From NCBI RefSeq assembly GCF_000188055.2, contig NZ_AEUZ02000001.1:1874001-1938000 (forward strand): a DNA stretch of 64,000 bases, given 5' to 3'. The notes under the pieces are model-generated. The model saw nothing but the letters and a program-made list of their open reading frames with translations, ran no database searches and was not told where the DNA came from. The DNA is from Streptococcus urinalis 2285-97 (GTDB taxonomy: Bacteria; Bacillota; Bacilli; Lactobacillales; Streptococcaceae). Of this stretch, positions 34,814-44,068 are shown one piece after another (the stretch's first letter is position 1; every line of letters starts with the position of its first letter). The position numbers were made by a program, and so were the translations under genes.

Positions 34814-34879
34814 AGTATACCAATCCCAAATAAAATAAACCTAAGTCAAATCTAAAATAATTCTTAAGTCTTTCTTAGC
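34814..34879 (-). promoter_or_regulatory. Activator-type promoter with four 11-bp-phased hexamer repeats
   Basis: The minus-strand -10 is TATACT (34814-34819). There is no good -35. Instead, hexamers CTAAGT (34841), CTAAAA (34852), CTTAAG (34863) and CTTAGC (34874, plus-strand spellings) recur exactly every 11 bp, and the nearest one covers the -35 position. Direct repeats with an 11-bp period are what OmpR/PhoB-type regulators bind. Confidence 0.6.
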
Positions 34880-34912
34880 TAACTATAAAATCATACCTTA
34901 CACCAAAAATAA

Positions 34913-34937
34913 AAAAGACACCTTAATAGGTGCCTTC
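34913..34937 (-). terminator. Terminator of the PepSY lipoprotein gene
   Basis: Hairpin AAGGCACCT / AGGTGTCTT (with G-U pairs) followed by TTTT on the minus strand, immediately after the stop. Confidence 0.7.
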
Positions 34938-34940
34938 ATG

Positions 34941-35462
34941 CTATTGATCTATTGATTTTTCAATAATGTCTCCTGTTTTCGCATTAATAGTATAATCATA
35001 TTCTTTATTATTTACTGTAAATTCGATTTCATAGGTGCTTGTCGCATCTTCCATGTCTTTTTTAACGGTCATCATTGAAGTTTCTTTTTCGGAAACATCA
35101 GCATCTTTTAAAGCTATTTCTTTCGCTTTATCTTGAGAAATAGACTTTTTAGTTAAATCTTTTGTTGAGGCTAAACCTTTTGTATCTGTTGATTTTTCAA
35201 TAATTTTTCCATCTTTTGCATTAATGGTATAATCATAACTTTTCTTTTTAGTGTTAAAGTCAATCTCATAAGTTGAATTTCCATCGTCTTCATCTTGTTT
35301 CACACTTAAATTGGAGACTTCTTTTTTATTCAATTTAGCATCTTTTAGAGCGATACTTGTTGCTTTATCTTCAGAAATACTTCCATTTGTTGAGCCATTA
35401 GAGCATGCTGTCAATGCAATCGCCGACAATAATATGGCATTAGTAACCAGTAATTTTTTCAT
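34941..35462 (-). CDS. Lipoprotein with two PepSY domains
   Basis: A 173-residue lipoprotein. The signal peptide ends in the lipobox LTAC, with the lipidated Cys near residue 20. Two homologous PepSY units follow, each containing ATSIALKDA- or AKEIALKDA-type and YDYTINAKDGKIIEKS-type segments. PepSY domains often inhibit secreted peptidases or sense envelope signals. The start ATG at 35460-35462 is used because AGGTGG precedes it. The GTG further upstream overlaps that site. It is transcribed alone, from the outer face of the membrane's viewpoint an extracytoplasmic protein. Confidence 0.9.
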   Translation of the reverse strand: MKKLLVTNAILLSAIALTACSNGSTNGSISEDKATSIALKDAKLNKKEVSNLSVKQDEDDGNSTYEIDFNTKKKSYDYTINAKDGKIIEKSTDTKGLASTKDLTKKSISQDKAKEIALKDADVSEKETSMMTVKKDMEDATSTYEIEFTVNNKEYDYTINAKTGDIIEKSIDQ

Positions 35463-35712
35463 TTTATTTTCCACCTAATTACTTTAGATACTTTATTGTA
35501 TCATAGTGACTATATTAATTCAAATAAATGCTGTCACTTAATCAAGTCTAATCTTTCTCATTTATTAAATTGATTATGTGCTTTTCAATTTCTTCCATTC
35601 ATTTCTTTCATCTTGTTTTCGTTTTTGTTCCATTTTCTCTTTTATTCAATCTAGGATTTGTTGATTGATAAGAATAGTTTCATTATCAAAATAGTTTAAT
35701 AATTAAATTTTA

Positions 35713-35740
35713 TTGATTTTTTAATCTTTAGTGGTATATT
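35713..35740 (+). promoter_or_regulatory. Promoter of the LPXTG gene with an ATA start
   Basis: TTGATT (35713-35718) and TATATT (35735-35740) with a 16-bp spacer, just ahead of GGAGG (35748-35752). Confidence 0.6.
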
Positions 35741-35758
35741 AAATAACGGAGGATTACA

Positions 35759-37366
35759 ATAAAAAACAATTTTAAACATCTTTTTATCTCGACCGCGACG
35801 ATAACAAGTTTTCTTTTATTTGCCAATAACCATGTTCATGCCGATGATATTGTCGACACAACGTCAGGTTCTAACGTGACAAATACCGCAGCAGATACTA
35901 CTAATACTAGTGAAGCAGTTGCTTTAACAACTACTGATAGTCAGGACACATCAGAGACAACTGTTGAGAAACCAGCTGAAACAGTTGATGGTAATATCGT
36001 TAGTAACGGTGGGCATGTTAATGTTGAAGGGCAAAATGCAACAGTCAGTGCTGATGGACAGTCTGTGACTTATTCTTATATTGTTTCTTATCAAGAAATG
36101 ACAACAAGCAATAAAGATGATTCCGTAAGTGACTTAGCCATCAGAATTCCAAAAATAACTAATGCTAATGTGGCTTTTACATTAATTGGTACCAGAGATG
36201 AGAATGGTAATCCTATCTCAGTAAATGTTACTATGACCCAAATTAGCTATGAAGATGCAGCTTCAAGTGACGTTGATTTTTACGGCAATGCTGTTGACAT
36301 CCCGTCAGCTGAAGCCTTATCTAATGGCGCTACTCCATATGTTGTTACAGGAAATGACGTGACTATTGATAGTGAAAGCTTTGTTAATACTTATAATTTA
36401 TACACCAATACTACTGGAAGTCACGCTGTTAAAATTGATGTCACAATTAGTCTTGAAGATGCTAAGAAAATTAAATATTTAGCAATTGACGCTCGTATGG
36501 ATTGGCATGGAAATGCAGAAGGTTACATCCGTGGTTTCGAAACTGGCGATCATTCTTTAGAAGATTTTCCATTACATGCTGTTACAACTACTACTGGCGA
36601 TTTTAGTGGGCTAGCTAATCCTAGTTTGATTTCTGAAGATAATGTTCAAAATGGTCATTTAGTCAAATCAGTATCAAATCCTAATACCTATATCACACCA
36701 AATAATGGTGATTGGACTTGGATTCCTAATGATACTAATATTGATAGTAGTACCTTCTTTAGTTATGCTGATACTTTTAGAGTAAGGGATAACACTGACA
36801 TCATTTACTACCTCTCTTTAACAGAAGATATGGCTGATCAAGATGTCTCTGCATTTTATACTGGAAATGTGTTAGTGGATTATGTTATCAAAGGAACAAA
36901 TACAAGTATCAAATCAACATACACTGATACCTCAGTAAGCCCATTAGTTGATCTTAATGGACAAGCTGTTGCTTACAATACTGCTGAAAATGATACTGAA
37001 AAACCTGTCTTTATCACAGTAAATGGTATTTTATATCAGTTAGTTGGCCTTGCTAGTAATTCTGATTCTGAAACAGGCTATCTGGTAGAAGGAACAACAC
37101 ATGTTATTTACGAATATGTGCCTGTAAAAACACCACAACCAGATACAAAACCAAGTTCAAAACAAGAAGTTTATCACCCAACAAATCCATCTATCCAAAA
37201 AGTCACACAAGCAATTGTCTCCCAAAAACAAGCAAGCAGCAATTACAAAGCACAATTACCTCAAACTGGTGAGTCACAAAAAGACAAAACATTTAGTGTC
37301 TTAGGATTAATGACAATGATTACAGGACTCTTCGTTTTCCCAAGAAAAAAGCCAAAAAAATCATGA
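35759..37366 (+). CDS. LPXTG surface protein with a non-standard ATA start
   Basis: Read from ATA at 35759 the protein has 535 residues. A signal peptide comes first (KNNFKHLFIS, hydrophobic TITSFLLFA, cleavage near HAD), then a Thr-rich segment and an uncharacterised adhesin-like region (about 60-360). A MucBP-like module (VLVDYVIKGTNTSI ... VIYEYVP), a Pro/Lys linker, LPQTGE, a membrane segment and the basic tail RKKPKKS complete it. GGAGG lies six bases before ATA, the ideal spacing, yet the codon is not ATG, GTG or TTG. The first regular start in frame (GTG 35876) would lose the signal peptide. Expression is therefore probably weak or absent. Confidence 0.8.
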   Translation: MKNNFKHLFISTATITSFLLFANNHVHADDIVDTTSGSNVTNTAADTTNTSEAVALTTTDSQDTSETTVEKPAETVDGNIVSNGGHVNVEGQNATVSADGQSVTYSYIVSYQEMTTSNKDDSVSDLAIRIPKITNANVAFTLIGTRDENGNPISVNVTMTQISYEDAASSDVDFYGNAVDIPSAEALSNGATPYVVTGNDVTIDSESFVNTYNLYTNTTGSHAVKIDVTISLEDAKKIKYLAIDARMDWHGNAEGYIRGFETGDHSLEDFPLHAVTTTTGDFSGLANPSLISEDNVQNGHLVKSVSNPNTYITPNNGDWTWIPNDTNIDSSTFFSYADTFRVRDNTDIIYYLSLTEDMADQDVSAFYTGNVLVDYVIKGTNTSIKSTYTDTSVSPLVDLNGQAVAYNTAENDTEKPVFITVNGILYQLVGLASNSDSETGYLVEGTTHVIYEYVPVKTPQPDTKPSSKQEVYHPTNPSIQKVTQAIVSQKQASSNYKAQLPQTGESQKDKTFSVLGLMTMITGLFVFPRKKPKKS

Positions 37367-37418
37367 ATAATTGATCACATTGGATAATTTAAAAAACTGT
37401 CCTTTTCATCAATCTCCC

Positions 37419-37450
37419 AAAAAAAGCCAAGAGATTCTCTTGGCTTTTTT
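37419..37450. terminator. Bidirectional terminator with csRNA-like flank
   Basis: The hairpin AAAAAAAGCCAAGAG / CTCTTGGCTTTTTT sits between convergent genes. The 25 bp before it (CTGTCCTTTTCATCAATCTC) resemble the csRNA bodies in this window, but no CiaR box lies upstream. Confidence 0.8.
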
Positions 37451-37457
37451 AGAGTTC

Positions 37458-39869
37458 TTAACAATATTCAGCTACGGCTGTATGGCCAGCAATTCTACCA
37501 AATGTAAAGATGTCTGTTAGTGAATTACCACCTAGACGATTTCCTGCATGAAGTCCACCTGCAACTTCTCCTGCTGCATAAAGACCAGGGATAATCTGAT
37601 TAGACTCATTAATAACATGAGTACTTGTATCAATCTTTAAACCACCCATTGTATGGTGAACAGCTGGTTTACGTGGTGTTGCATAAAATGGAGCAACTTC
37701 ACATTTGAGATCAAATCCACCTTTGTTGAATTCAGCATCATAGCCTGCATCCACATAAGAATTGTAATTGTTTATAGTTGTCACAAAGGTATCAACATCC
37801 ACACCAATCTTTTCTGCTAGTTCTTCAAGAGTGTCTGCTCTATATAATGTTCCAGCTTCTACTTGTGCATCTATTTTTTCTTGACTAGTGTTGTAAGCTG
37901 TTTCTTTTATTTTATCATCAGCTATTAGATAGAAAAGACCCCCATTATCGATAGCTGCTTGTGAAAGCTTATCACGACTGCCATATTCATCAACAAACCG
38001 TTTCCCTTTTTGGTTTACCATGATAAAGTTTGCTGGTGGAACTTGTAAGCCTGTAAAAAGTGCTCCTGTTACAGGATCTGACACAGGCATCATTTGTGTG
38101 AAGCCCATACCTACTAAATCAGCACCAACAGATTGACCTAAAATAATACCATCACCTGTAACTGCTGGTGTATTTGATGTTGCAATATCATCATCAATTT
38201 CTGACCAATATGTATTGTATTTTTGAAGCATCTTAGTATTGGCTCCAAATCCTCCTGAAGCCATTATAACAGCTTTTGCTTTGATAGTAATTGTTTGACC
38301 ATTACGACCAGTTGCGATAATACCACGCACAATACCATCTTCTACGATTAATTCTTTAACAGGAGAATCTGTCAAGATAAGTCCACCTTCTTGACGTACA
38401 TATTTATCAAGAACTGAAATAAAGGCAAATCCCATTGGTTGAACAGGTTTATGTCCACGTCGCCATAGGGCACCAACTGGCATTGTGACATCAGAATGAT
38501 CAAATTCAACACCAACGTCTTGTAACCAATGGACAGAATCTAATGCATTTTCAGTTAACACTTTGATGAGATCATAATTCCCATGAATTTCATTTCCTTG
38601 TAAATCAAAGCGTTTGCCGCCAATATAAGTTTGAATACGATAAAGAAGTTTAGAATCAAATAAATAAGTTGGATCTTCTAGGTAATTCTTAACTTCTGTT
38701 TTCAATAAACGAAAATCTTCGACAAATTCAGGATCAATTTCAGACTCATCTTTGTTAATCAATTCCTGAAGATTATGAGCTTCGCCTGGATGAGCAGCAA
38801 ATCCTTTTTGCCAAGCTGGATCAGGTGCATTCATTGGTCCACCTGCACGAACTGTATTACCACCAACTGCTGGGAATTTTTCAACAACAATGACTTCTTT
38901 TCCTTCTTGAAGGACAGTTGCTGCTGCCGATAAACCAGCACCTCCACCGCCAATAACAACGACATCCGTCTCATAAGTTTTATCTTCTTTGTCCAAAGCA
39001 GATGGCGCTTTACCACGTTTACGTAGAACATCGGGGTTTGCCCCTGCAAGTTTTACAGCACGTGCCACACCATCAAGAACACCATTTGATGTTACAGAAG
39101 CACCTGAAACGGCATCGACATTAAGGGTTTGACCATCAATAATTTCTGCTGGAATACGAGTGAAAACGACATCAGCAATACCTGAAGATTCTCCTGAAGA
39201 ATCAATATCAATTTTTTCAATTCTTTCTTCAGAGAGTGTTACGGCCATTGGCAATTTACCATTATGCCCTTCAGTTGTTACTTGATAAGTCCCTGGTTCA
39301 AAACGAATTTCTTCTGGCACATTTAATTGATTAGCAACATCAACAAATCTTAAGAAACGATAAAAACAAGAATCTAAGAAATCTATTGTCCCTTCTGATT
39401 TTAATTGACCATTGTCATCAAAAGCTTGATGAGCTCTTCCAAGCAAGAATTCACTTCCAGGCATCACAACTGCATTAACTCCTGGTGCGTCAAGAACCTG
39501 ACGTAAATGGAGTTGAGCACGTGAAGAACCTTGAATATCATATGATGCACCAACAATCATCAAAGGTTTCCCATCCAAAGGGTGAATGTTGAAGGACAAC
39601 CATTCAAGAAGACTATTTAAACTAGATGGAATACTATGGTTGTGTTCTGGTGTTGCAATGATGACCCCATCTGCCTCTTGAATGTTTGTATTAAATGCTT
39701 GAATAACAGAAGAGTTTGTTTGATCATCTGTTTCATTAAACATTGGAACATCAGTAATCTCCATAATGTCAATATCCGCTTTGTCTGAAAAATGATTTTT
39801 CATAAATTGTAACAATAGACGATTATAAGATTTTTCAGCATTCGTTCCAACTATACCAATTAATTTCAT
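37458..39869 (-). CDS. Fused NAD(P)H-flavin reductase / flavinylated fumarate reductase-type flavoprotein
   Basis: An 803-residue three-part protein. Residues 1-185 are an NADPH-dependent FMN reductase (flavodoxin-like; [24 protein letters not shown]). Residues about 192-280 are an FMN-binding domain with the flavinylation motif SGASVT, whose Thr260 would carry covalent FMN added by ApbE. From about 300 to the end is an FAD-binding fumarate reductase/FrdA-like domain ([12 protein letters not shown] ... [25 protein letters not shown]). No secretion signal is present, so it is cytoplasmic. Such fusions reduce fumarate or related enoates with NAD(P)H as electron sink. The exact acceptor is not deducible. 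Confidence 0.88.
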   Translation of the reverse strand: MKLIGIVGTNAEKSYNRLLLQFMKNHFSDKADIDIMEITDVPMFNETDDQTNSSVIQAFNTNIQEADGVIIATPEHNHSIPSSLNSLLEWLSFNIHPLDGKPLMIVGASYDIQGSSRAQLHLRQVLDAPGVNAVVMPGSEFLLGRAHQAFDDNGQLKSEGTIDFLDSCFYRFLRFVDVANQLNVPEEIRFEPGTYQVTTEGHNGKLPMAVTLSEERIEKIDIDSSGESSGIADVVFTRIPAEIIDGQTLNVDAVSGASVTSNGVLDGVARAVKLAGANPDVLRKRGKAPSALDKEDKTYETDVVVIGGGGAGLSAAATVLQEGKEVIVVEKFPAVGGNTVRAGGPMNAPDPAWQKGFAAHPGEAHNLQELINKDESEIDPEFVEDFRLLKTEVKNYLEDPTYLFDSKLLYRIQTYIGGKRFDLQGNEIHGNYDLIKVLTENALDSVHWLQDVGVEFDHSDVTMPVGALWRRGHKPVQPMGFAFISVLDKYVRQEGGLILTDSPVKELIVEDGIVRGIIATGRNGQTITIKAKAVIMASGGFGANTKMLQKYNTYWSEIDDDIATSNTPAVTGDGIILGQSVGADLVGMGFTQMMPVSDPVTGALFTGLQVPPANFIMVNQKGKRFVDEYGSRDKLSQAAIDNGGLFYLIADDKIKETAYNTSQEKIDAQVEAGTLYRADTLEELAEKIGVDVDTFVTTINNYNSYVDAGYDAEFNKGGFDLKCEVAPFYATPRKPAVHHTMGGLKIDTSTHVINESNQIIPGLYAAGEVAGGLHAGNRLGGNSLTDIFTFGRIAGHTAVAEYC

Positions 39870-39884
39870 TCTATCACTCCTTTT

Positions 39885-40487
39885 TTAGGCATCTACTTCC
39901 CATGCAAATGTCCGTTTGCGATTTGTATCTGAAGGGTTTACCAACTTATTTGTTAACTGAACAAAAGTTAAAAACTCTTCAAAGTGGTCTTCTAACTCAG
40001 CAACTTTTTCTAAATTAGATAAATTAAAATCATCATCTAATACTTGTTCAGAATGGCCAAGGAAAAATTCAGTCCCAGGCATAACTCTAGCTTTCAACTC
40101 TGGTGCATCTAAAATTTGACGCAAATGAGCTTGAGCACGTGATGTCCCTAGCAAACCCAAAGATGCCCCAACAATCATTGTTGGTTTGTTAATTAAAACT
40201 CTGCTTGTATAAGCAATCCATTCTAAAGCTGATGCTAGAGGAGCTGGAATGGTATGATCGTATTCTGGAGTAGCGATAATGACACCATCTGCAGCTTGAA
40301 TTTTCTTAGAGAAGACATCAACTTCTTCAGGTGCTACTTTATCAGCAGGCTCATTAAAAGCAGGTAAATCTTTAATTTCTAAAATGTCAATCTCTGCTTG
40401 GCCTTTAAAATGTTTTGCCATAAAATAAAGTAATTTTCGGTTAGTCGAACGATCTGAATTTGTTCCAACAATTGCGGCTAATTTCAT
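39885..40487 (-). CDS. NADPH-dependent FMN reductase
   Basis: A 200-residue flavodoxin-fold reductase (AAIVGTNSDRSTNRKLL, ATPEYDHTIPAPLASALEW) closely related to the N-terminal domain of the fused reductase that follows 15 bp downstream. It likely supplies electrons from NAD(P)H through FMN. It is first gene of the two-gene operon, with AGAGG before the ATG. A cre-like CcpA site overlaps its promoter. Confidence 0.9.
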   Translation of the reverse strand: MKLAAIVGTNSDRSTNRKLLYFMAKHFKGQAEIDILEIKDLPAFNEPADKVAPEEVDVFSKKIQAADGVIIATPEYDHTIPAPLASALEWIAYTSRVLINKPTMIVGASLGLLGTSRAQAHLRQILDAPELKARVMPGTEFFLGHSEQVLDDDFNLSNLEKVAELEDHFEEFLTFVQLTNKLVNPSDTNRKRTFAWEVDA

Positions 40488-40517
40488 TATGTTACCTCTT
40501 TCACAAGATTTTTACAA

Positions 40518-40557
40518 TGCAATTATACTACTTTAAAGCTATTTGTAAACGCTTAAA
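40518..40557 (-). promoter_or_regulatory. Flavoreductase operon promoter with candidate cre site
   Basis: On the minus strand TTTACA (40544-40549) and TATAAT (about 40522-40527) are spaced by 16 bp. The plus-strand 15-mer TTGTAAACGCTTAAA (40543-40557) matches the catabolite-responsive element WTGNAARCGNWWWCA with one mismatch and covers the -35, which would give CcpA repression. Confidence 0.55.
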
Positions 40558-40639
40558 GTCAATAAAAGGTGTTAAAGTATTATTTTATAGTGTTATTCTA
40601 TTATTTTTTCTGAAAAATAAATTTTTTAATAAAATCCTA

Positions 40640-40688
40640 TTGACACTAGAATTTAAAATTTGGTATAGTTTGTTTGTGAATTAACAAA
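40640..40688 (+). promoter_or_regulatory. Promoter of the OFA transporter with inverted repeat
   Basis: TTGACA (40640-40645), an 18-bp spacer and TATAGT (40664-40669). An inverted repeat AGTTTGTT / AACAAACT straddles the start of transcription (about 40668-40690) and could be an operator. Confidence 0.6.
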
Positions 40689-40763
40689 CTATTATGTTAG
40701 CCTTCTTTTCTAAATTATAATAATCAAAACACAGAATGCTAATAATAAAGAAAGGGATTATTT

Positions 40764-41966
40764 ATGACACATTCCATTAATAGATGGCAAGTCCTAATTG
40801 CCTCTACTGCTATTTTAGTTTGTACAGGTGCGATCTATGCTTTCAGTGTTTTTGCTGGTCCTCTGAGTGCACAGACTGGTTGGACAATGCCTCAAATCAT
40901 GTTAGCTTTTGCGATTAATTCTGCTATTGGGCCAATTCCCATGATTTTGGGTGGTTATCTTGTTGATAAAGGATTCGTTAAATGGACAATTGCCATTGGT
41001 GCCATTTTATTTGCTTTAGGTTTCTTTCTTACTGGCTTAGTAACCACACCGGCAATGCTTTATTTAACGTACGGCTTAATGGCTGGTCTTGGACAAGGAT
41101 TTGCCTATTCAGGAGCACTTAGTAATACTTTAAGACTTTTCCCAGATAAACGTGGTTTGGCGTCTGGTGTTCTTACTGCTGGTATGGGATTTGCTTCAGT
41201 TATTGCATCTCCAATCGCTAGTCATCTGATTGAAGCTCATAATGCTAAGTTTGCTTTTAGATTAATAGGACTCGTTTATCTAGTGGTTGTTGTCATTGCT
41301 AGCTTACTCATAAAACCTGCCCCAGCTGGTTATAAGCCTAAAGGTTGGAATCCACCAACACAATCTCGACAAGGAGCAATCAATAAAACTTGGACTGAAA
41401 TGCTTAAAACACCTATCTTTTATGTCATCATTTCCATGTTCTTTATTGGTGCTTTTTCAGGACTCATGATTGCTTCTCAAGCTTCACCAATTGGACAAAG
41501 CATGTTTGGTTTATCTGTTGGAACAGCTGCTCTCTATGTTAGTCTTTATTCTATTTCTAATTCAAGTGGTCGTTTTATATGGGGGACTGTTTCAGATAAA
41601 ATTGGTAGAAGTAAAACTTTAATGATTATCTTTTCTGTGGTTACCGCTGCCTTACTTGTTTTAACAATTGTACCAGGTAAAATTGGATTCACAATTGGAA
41701 TCATTGGGCTAGGAATCTGCTTTGGTGGTGTTATGGGTGTTTTTCCTTCAATTGTTATGGAAAATTATGGTCCCGCTAACCAAGGGGTTAACTATGGTAT
41801 TGTTTTCTCAGGTTATTCACTAGCTGCATTCTTCGCACCACGCGTAGCTGTTCAAATGGCAAGTGCTAATAAAGGAGATTATAGCCATGCTTTCTACGTC
41901 GCTATTATTCTTGCCTTTATTGGTTTAGGTTTAAATATTTTATATCTAAAAATGCACAAAAAATAA
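40764..41966 (+). CDS. MFS transporter, oxalate/formate antiporter (OFA) family
   Basis: A 400-residue, 12-helix major facilitator. The N-terminal NRWQVLIASTAILVCTGAIYAFSVFAGPL and the GLGQGFAYSGALSNTLRLFPDKRGLASG loop are typical of the OFA family, which exchanges or imports small carboxylates. The substrate cannot be told from sequence. It is divergent from the flavoreductase operon, so import of a carboxylate that feeds that reductase is a reasonable guess (inference). AAAGGGA precedes the ATG. Confidence 0.85.
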   Translation: MTHSINRWQVLIASTAILVCTGAIYAFSVFAGPLSAQTGWTMPQIMLAFAINSAIGPIPMILGGYLVDKGFVKWTIAIGAILFALGFFLTGLVTTPAMLYLTYGLMAGLGQGFAYSGALSNTLRLFPDKRGLASGVLTAGMGFASVIASPIASHLIEAHNAKFAFRLIGLVYLVVVVIASLLIKPAPAGYKPKGWNPPTQSRQGAINKTWTEMLKTPIFYVIISMFFIGAFSGLMIASQASPIGQSMFGLSVGTAALYVSLYSISNSSGRFIWGTVSDKIGRSKTLMIIFSVVTAALLVLTIVPGKIGFTIGIIGLGICFGGVMGVFPSIVMENYGPANQGVNYGIVFSGYSLAAFFAPRVAVQMASANKGDYSHAFYVAIILAFIGLGLNILYLKMHKK

Positions 41967-41972
41967 ATTTTA

Positions 41973-42006
41973 AAACCAAACTTCTGCTTGAAGTCTGGTT
42001 TTTTTA
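41973..42006 (+). terminator. Terminator of the OFA transporter gene
   Basis: Hairpin AAACCAAACTTC / GAAGTCTGGTTT with a T run, between the transporter and the AraC-type gene. Confidence 0.8.
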
Positions 42007-42050
42007 TGACTATAATGACAATAAGCTACTTTAAAAGAAGGAGAAATAAG

Positions 42051-42920
42051 ATGTCCGATAACCAAACATATATTAAAGATAAGGCATCTGAATTTCCTTT
42101 TACATACACTTATTCACATCTGTCTCCCGAGGATCCAGAAATCATGTATCATTGGCATCCAGAGCTAGAAATGATTTATATTGTTGAAGGTTCCGCAACT
42201 TTTTATATCAATAATCAACAATTTCATAGTCAAGCTGGCGATATTATACTTATCCAACCTACTTTTCTTCATGCAATAAAACCATTAAAAAGAACTAGTC
42301 AAATCAGTAAATCTTTTTCAATACATCTTGATCAGTTAGGAAGGGCTAATGTTGAAAACTTTAGTCAACGTTATCTCCAACCATTACACACTGGGCTTTT
42401 TTTATTAAGACCTCGGATACAAGAAGGAATGGCTGGTTATGATGCTATTAAAAGTTGTCTCTTAGAGATTTACAATCTTGTGAGTGAACAAACACTTTAT
42501 TATGATATGATGTTAAAAGCCAAACTGCATGAATTATTGTATCTTCTATTCAAGAATAGACATGTCTATCGTCATTACTCTGATGATAATTATCAAAAAT
42601 ATGAAAAATTAAAAGAACTTATTTCCTATATTAATGATCACCTTGCTGATTCACTAACTATTGAAGGACTTGCTGATTATTTTGGCTACAGCCGAAATCA
42701 GTTTATGTTGATTTTTAAAAAACATACTGGGCAAACTTGTTTTGATTTCATTCAGCAAACAAGATTAAATAAAGCCTGTGAATACTTAATTCAAACGGAT
42801 TTAGCAATTGCTGAGGTAGCAAGGAAAACTGGCTTTAATAACTTATCTAATTTTAACCGTCAATTTCAAAAACATCTCAATCAAACACCTTTACATTTTC
42901 GAAAATCACAAGGAAAATAA
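42051..42920 (+). CDS. AraC-family regulator with cupin sensor domain
   Basis: A 289-residue regulator. The N-terminal cupin (HWHPELEMIYIVEGSATFYINNQ, about residues 30-110) binds a small ligand, usually a sugar. The C-terminal AraC HTH (ISYINDHLADSLTIEGLADYFGYSRNQF ... NNLSNFNRQFQKH) binds DNA. The ATG at 42051 is chosen for AAGGAG seven bases upstream. The longer open frame begins inside the preceding terminator. It stands alone, between the OFA transporter and an aldo/keto reductase. Confidence 0.9.
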   Translation: MSDNQTYIKDKASEFPFTYTYSHLSPEDPEIMYHWHPELEMIYIVEGSATFYINNQQFHSQAGDIILIQPTFLHAIKPLKRTSQISKSFSIHLDQLGRANVENFSQRYLQPLHTGLFLLRPRIQEGMAGYDAIKSCLLEIYNLVSEQTLYYDMMLKAKLHELLYLLFKNRHVYRHYSDDNYQKYEKLKELISYINDHLADSLTIEGLADYFGYSRNQFMLIFKKHTGQTCFDFIQQTRLNKACEYLIQTDLAIAEVARKTGFNNLSNFNRQFQKHLNQTPLHFRKSQGK

Positions 42921-42923
42921 TGG

Positions 42924-43031
42924 TTTAAGGTTCAATTAAGTCTCTTTTCCTATACTATAGTCATCCTAAAAAACTTTTCTTTTTCATAAATCTCTCAAAA
43001 CAGCCAAGATAAAATCTTGGCTGTTTTTTTT
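42924..43031 (+). ncRNA. CiaR-dependent small RNA (csRNA) unit 3
   Basis: TTTAAG-N5-ATTAAG (42924-42940), 10 bp, -10 TATACT (42951-42956), predicted start near 42963 (CATCCTAAA), body with CTTTTCTTTTTC (42974-42985) and AAATCTCTC, and terminator AACAGCCAAGAT / ATCTTGGCTGTTTTTTTT ending at 43031. The CiaR box starts right after the stop of the AraC-type gene. The terminator also serves the convergent aldo/keto reductase gene. Confidence 0.8.
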
Positions 43032-43959
43032 AGTCTTGTTCTAAATAATCAATATCTTCTTGACTCAATGCTATTTCTAATGCCTTAACTGTATCTGAGA
43101 TACGACCAACTTTGGTTGTTCCAACCAATACCACATCAATCGGTTTTTTTGACAGTTCCCAAGCAATCAAGACATCTGCTTTCGAACACTGGTATTTTTG
43201 TGCAATACTATCTATTTTATTATTCATCTTTTTATCTTTATCAGACAAAGATTGTGTTTTAGACCGTTCTGTCTTTTCATTTTCTTTTCTCGTTAATCTA
43301 CCACCAGAAAGGACTTTATAAGCCGTTAATGAAACTCCCATGTCATCTAACATCGGAAATAGCTCTCTTTCATCTAATCGTTCAAAAATATTATGAGTAT
43401 TTTGAAGTGAGATAAAGCCTGCCCAACCATTTTTGGCAGCAGCATATTGGTATTTGGCAAATTGCCAAGCTCTCATATTTGAAGCACCGATGTATCTGAT
43501 TTTTCCCATCTTAATCAAATCATTCAGAGCTTCCATTGTTTCTTCAATAGGTGTCGACATATCAGGATGATGGATAATATATAAATCAATATAGTCTGTT
43601 CCTAGTCTTTTTAATGATTTTTCAACTTCTGTAAAGATGAGTTTTCGTGAAAGTCCAACTGTATTTGGCTTAGGATTGGAGTCCATATTTGCACCACATT
43701 TTGTCGCAATCACAACATCCTCGCGCTTACTATACTTCTTTAAGGCTTTTCCTAATATTTCTTCAGACTCCCCATTAGAATATATATTTGCAGTATCAAA
43801 GAAATTGATACCTTGATCTAAACATTCCTTCACGATAGCTTCTGCATTTTCATAACCAATTGTCCAAGGAAACAGTTTTCCCGGTGTTCCAAATCCCATT
43901 GTACCCAAGCAAATTTGTGACACTTTTAAACCACTATGGCCAAGATTAATATACTTCAT
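43030..43959 (-). CDS. Aldo/keto reductase
   Basis: A 309-residue NADPH-dependent aldo/keto reductase of the TIM-barrel superfamily (YajO/YghZ-like group). The catalytic tetrad is seen: Asp and Tyr in FFDTANIYSNG, Lys in VIATKCG and His in YIIHHPD. The SLQNTHNIFERLDERELFP loop is typical. Its natural substrate is unknown. It is monocistronic. Confidence 0.92.
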   Translation of the reverse strand: MKYINLGHSGLKVSQICLGTMGFGTPGKLFPWTIGYENAEAIVKECLDQGINFFDTANIYSNGESEEILGKALKKYSKREDVVIATKCGANMDSNPKPNTVGLSRKLIFTEVEKSLKRLGTDYIDLYIIHHPDMSTPIEETMEALNDLIKMGKIRYIGASNMRAWQFAKYQYAAAKNGWAGFISLQNTHNIFERLDERELFPMLDDMGVSLTAYKVLSGGRLTRKENEKTERSKTQSLSDKDKKMNNKIDSIAQKYQCSKADVLIAWELSKKPIDVVLVGTTKVGRISDTVKALEIALSQEDIDYLEQD

Positions 43960-44025
43960 ATGCTACCTCCAAAAATGATATTTCACAAAAATTATAACAC
44001 AAAATCTTTTTGACTAAAGAAAATT

Positions 44026-44056
44026 AAAAAGACATCTTTTGAAAAATGTCTTTTTT
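44026..44056 (-). terminator. Terminator after the aquaglyceroporin gene
   Basis: AAAAAGACAT / ATGTCTTTTT hairpin immediately after the stop at 44069. Confidence 0.8.
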
Positions 44057-44068
44057 GTCATTTAGAGA

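Noticed and set aside
34841-34879. CiaR box / fifth csRNA at CTTAAG-N5-CTTAGC
   Set aside because: On the plus strand the second half is poor, no -10 lies 10 bp beyond, and no csRNA body follows. The 11-bp-phased repeats fit better as an operator of the minus-strand gene.
37385-37450. Fifth csRNA unit between the ATA-start surface gene and the flavoprotein gene
   Set aside because: The body and terminator look similar, but there is no TTTAAG-N5-TTTAAG box or -10 upstream. It is listed only as a terminator.
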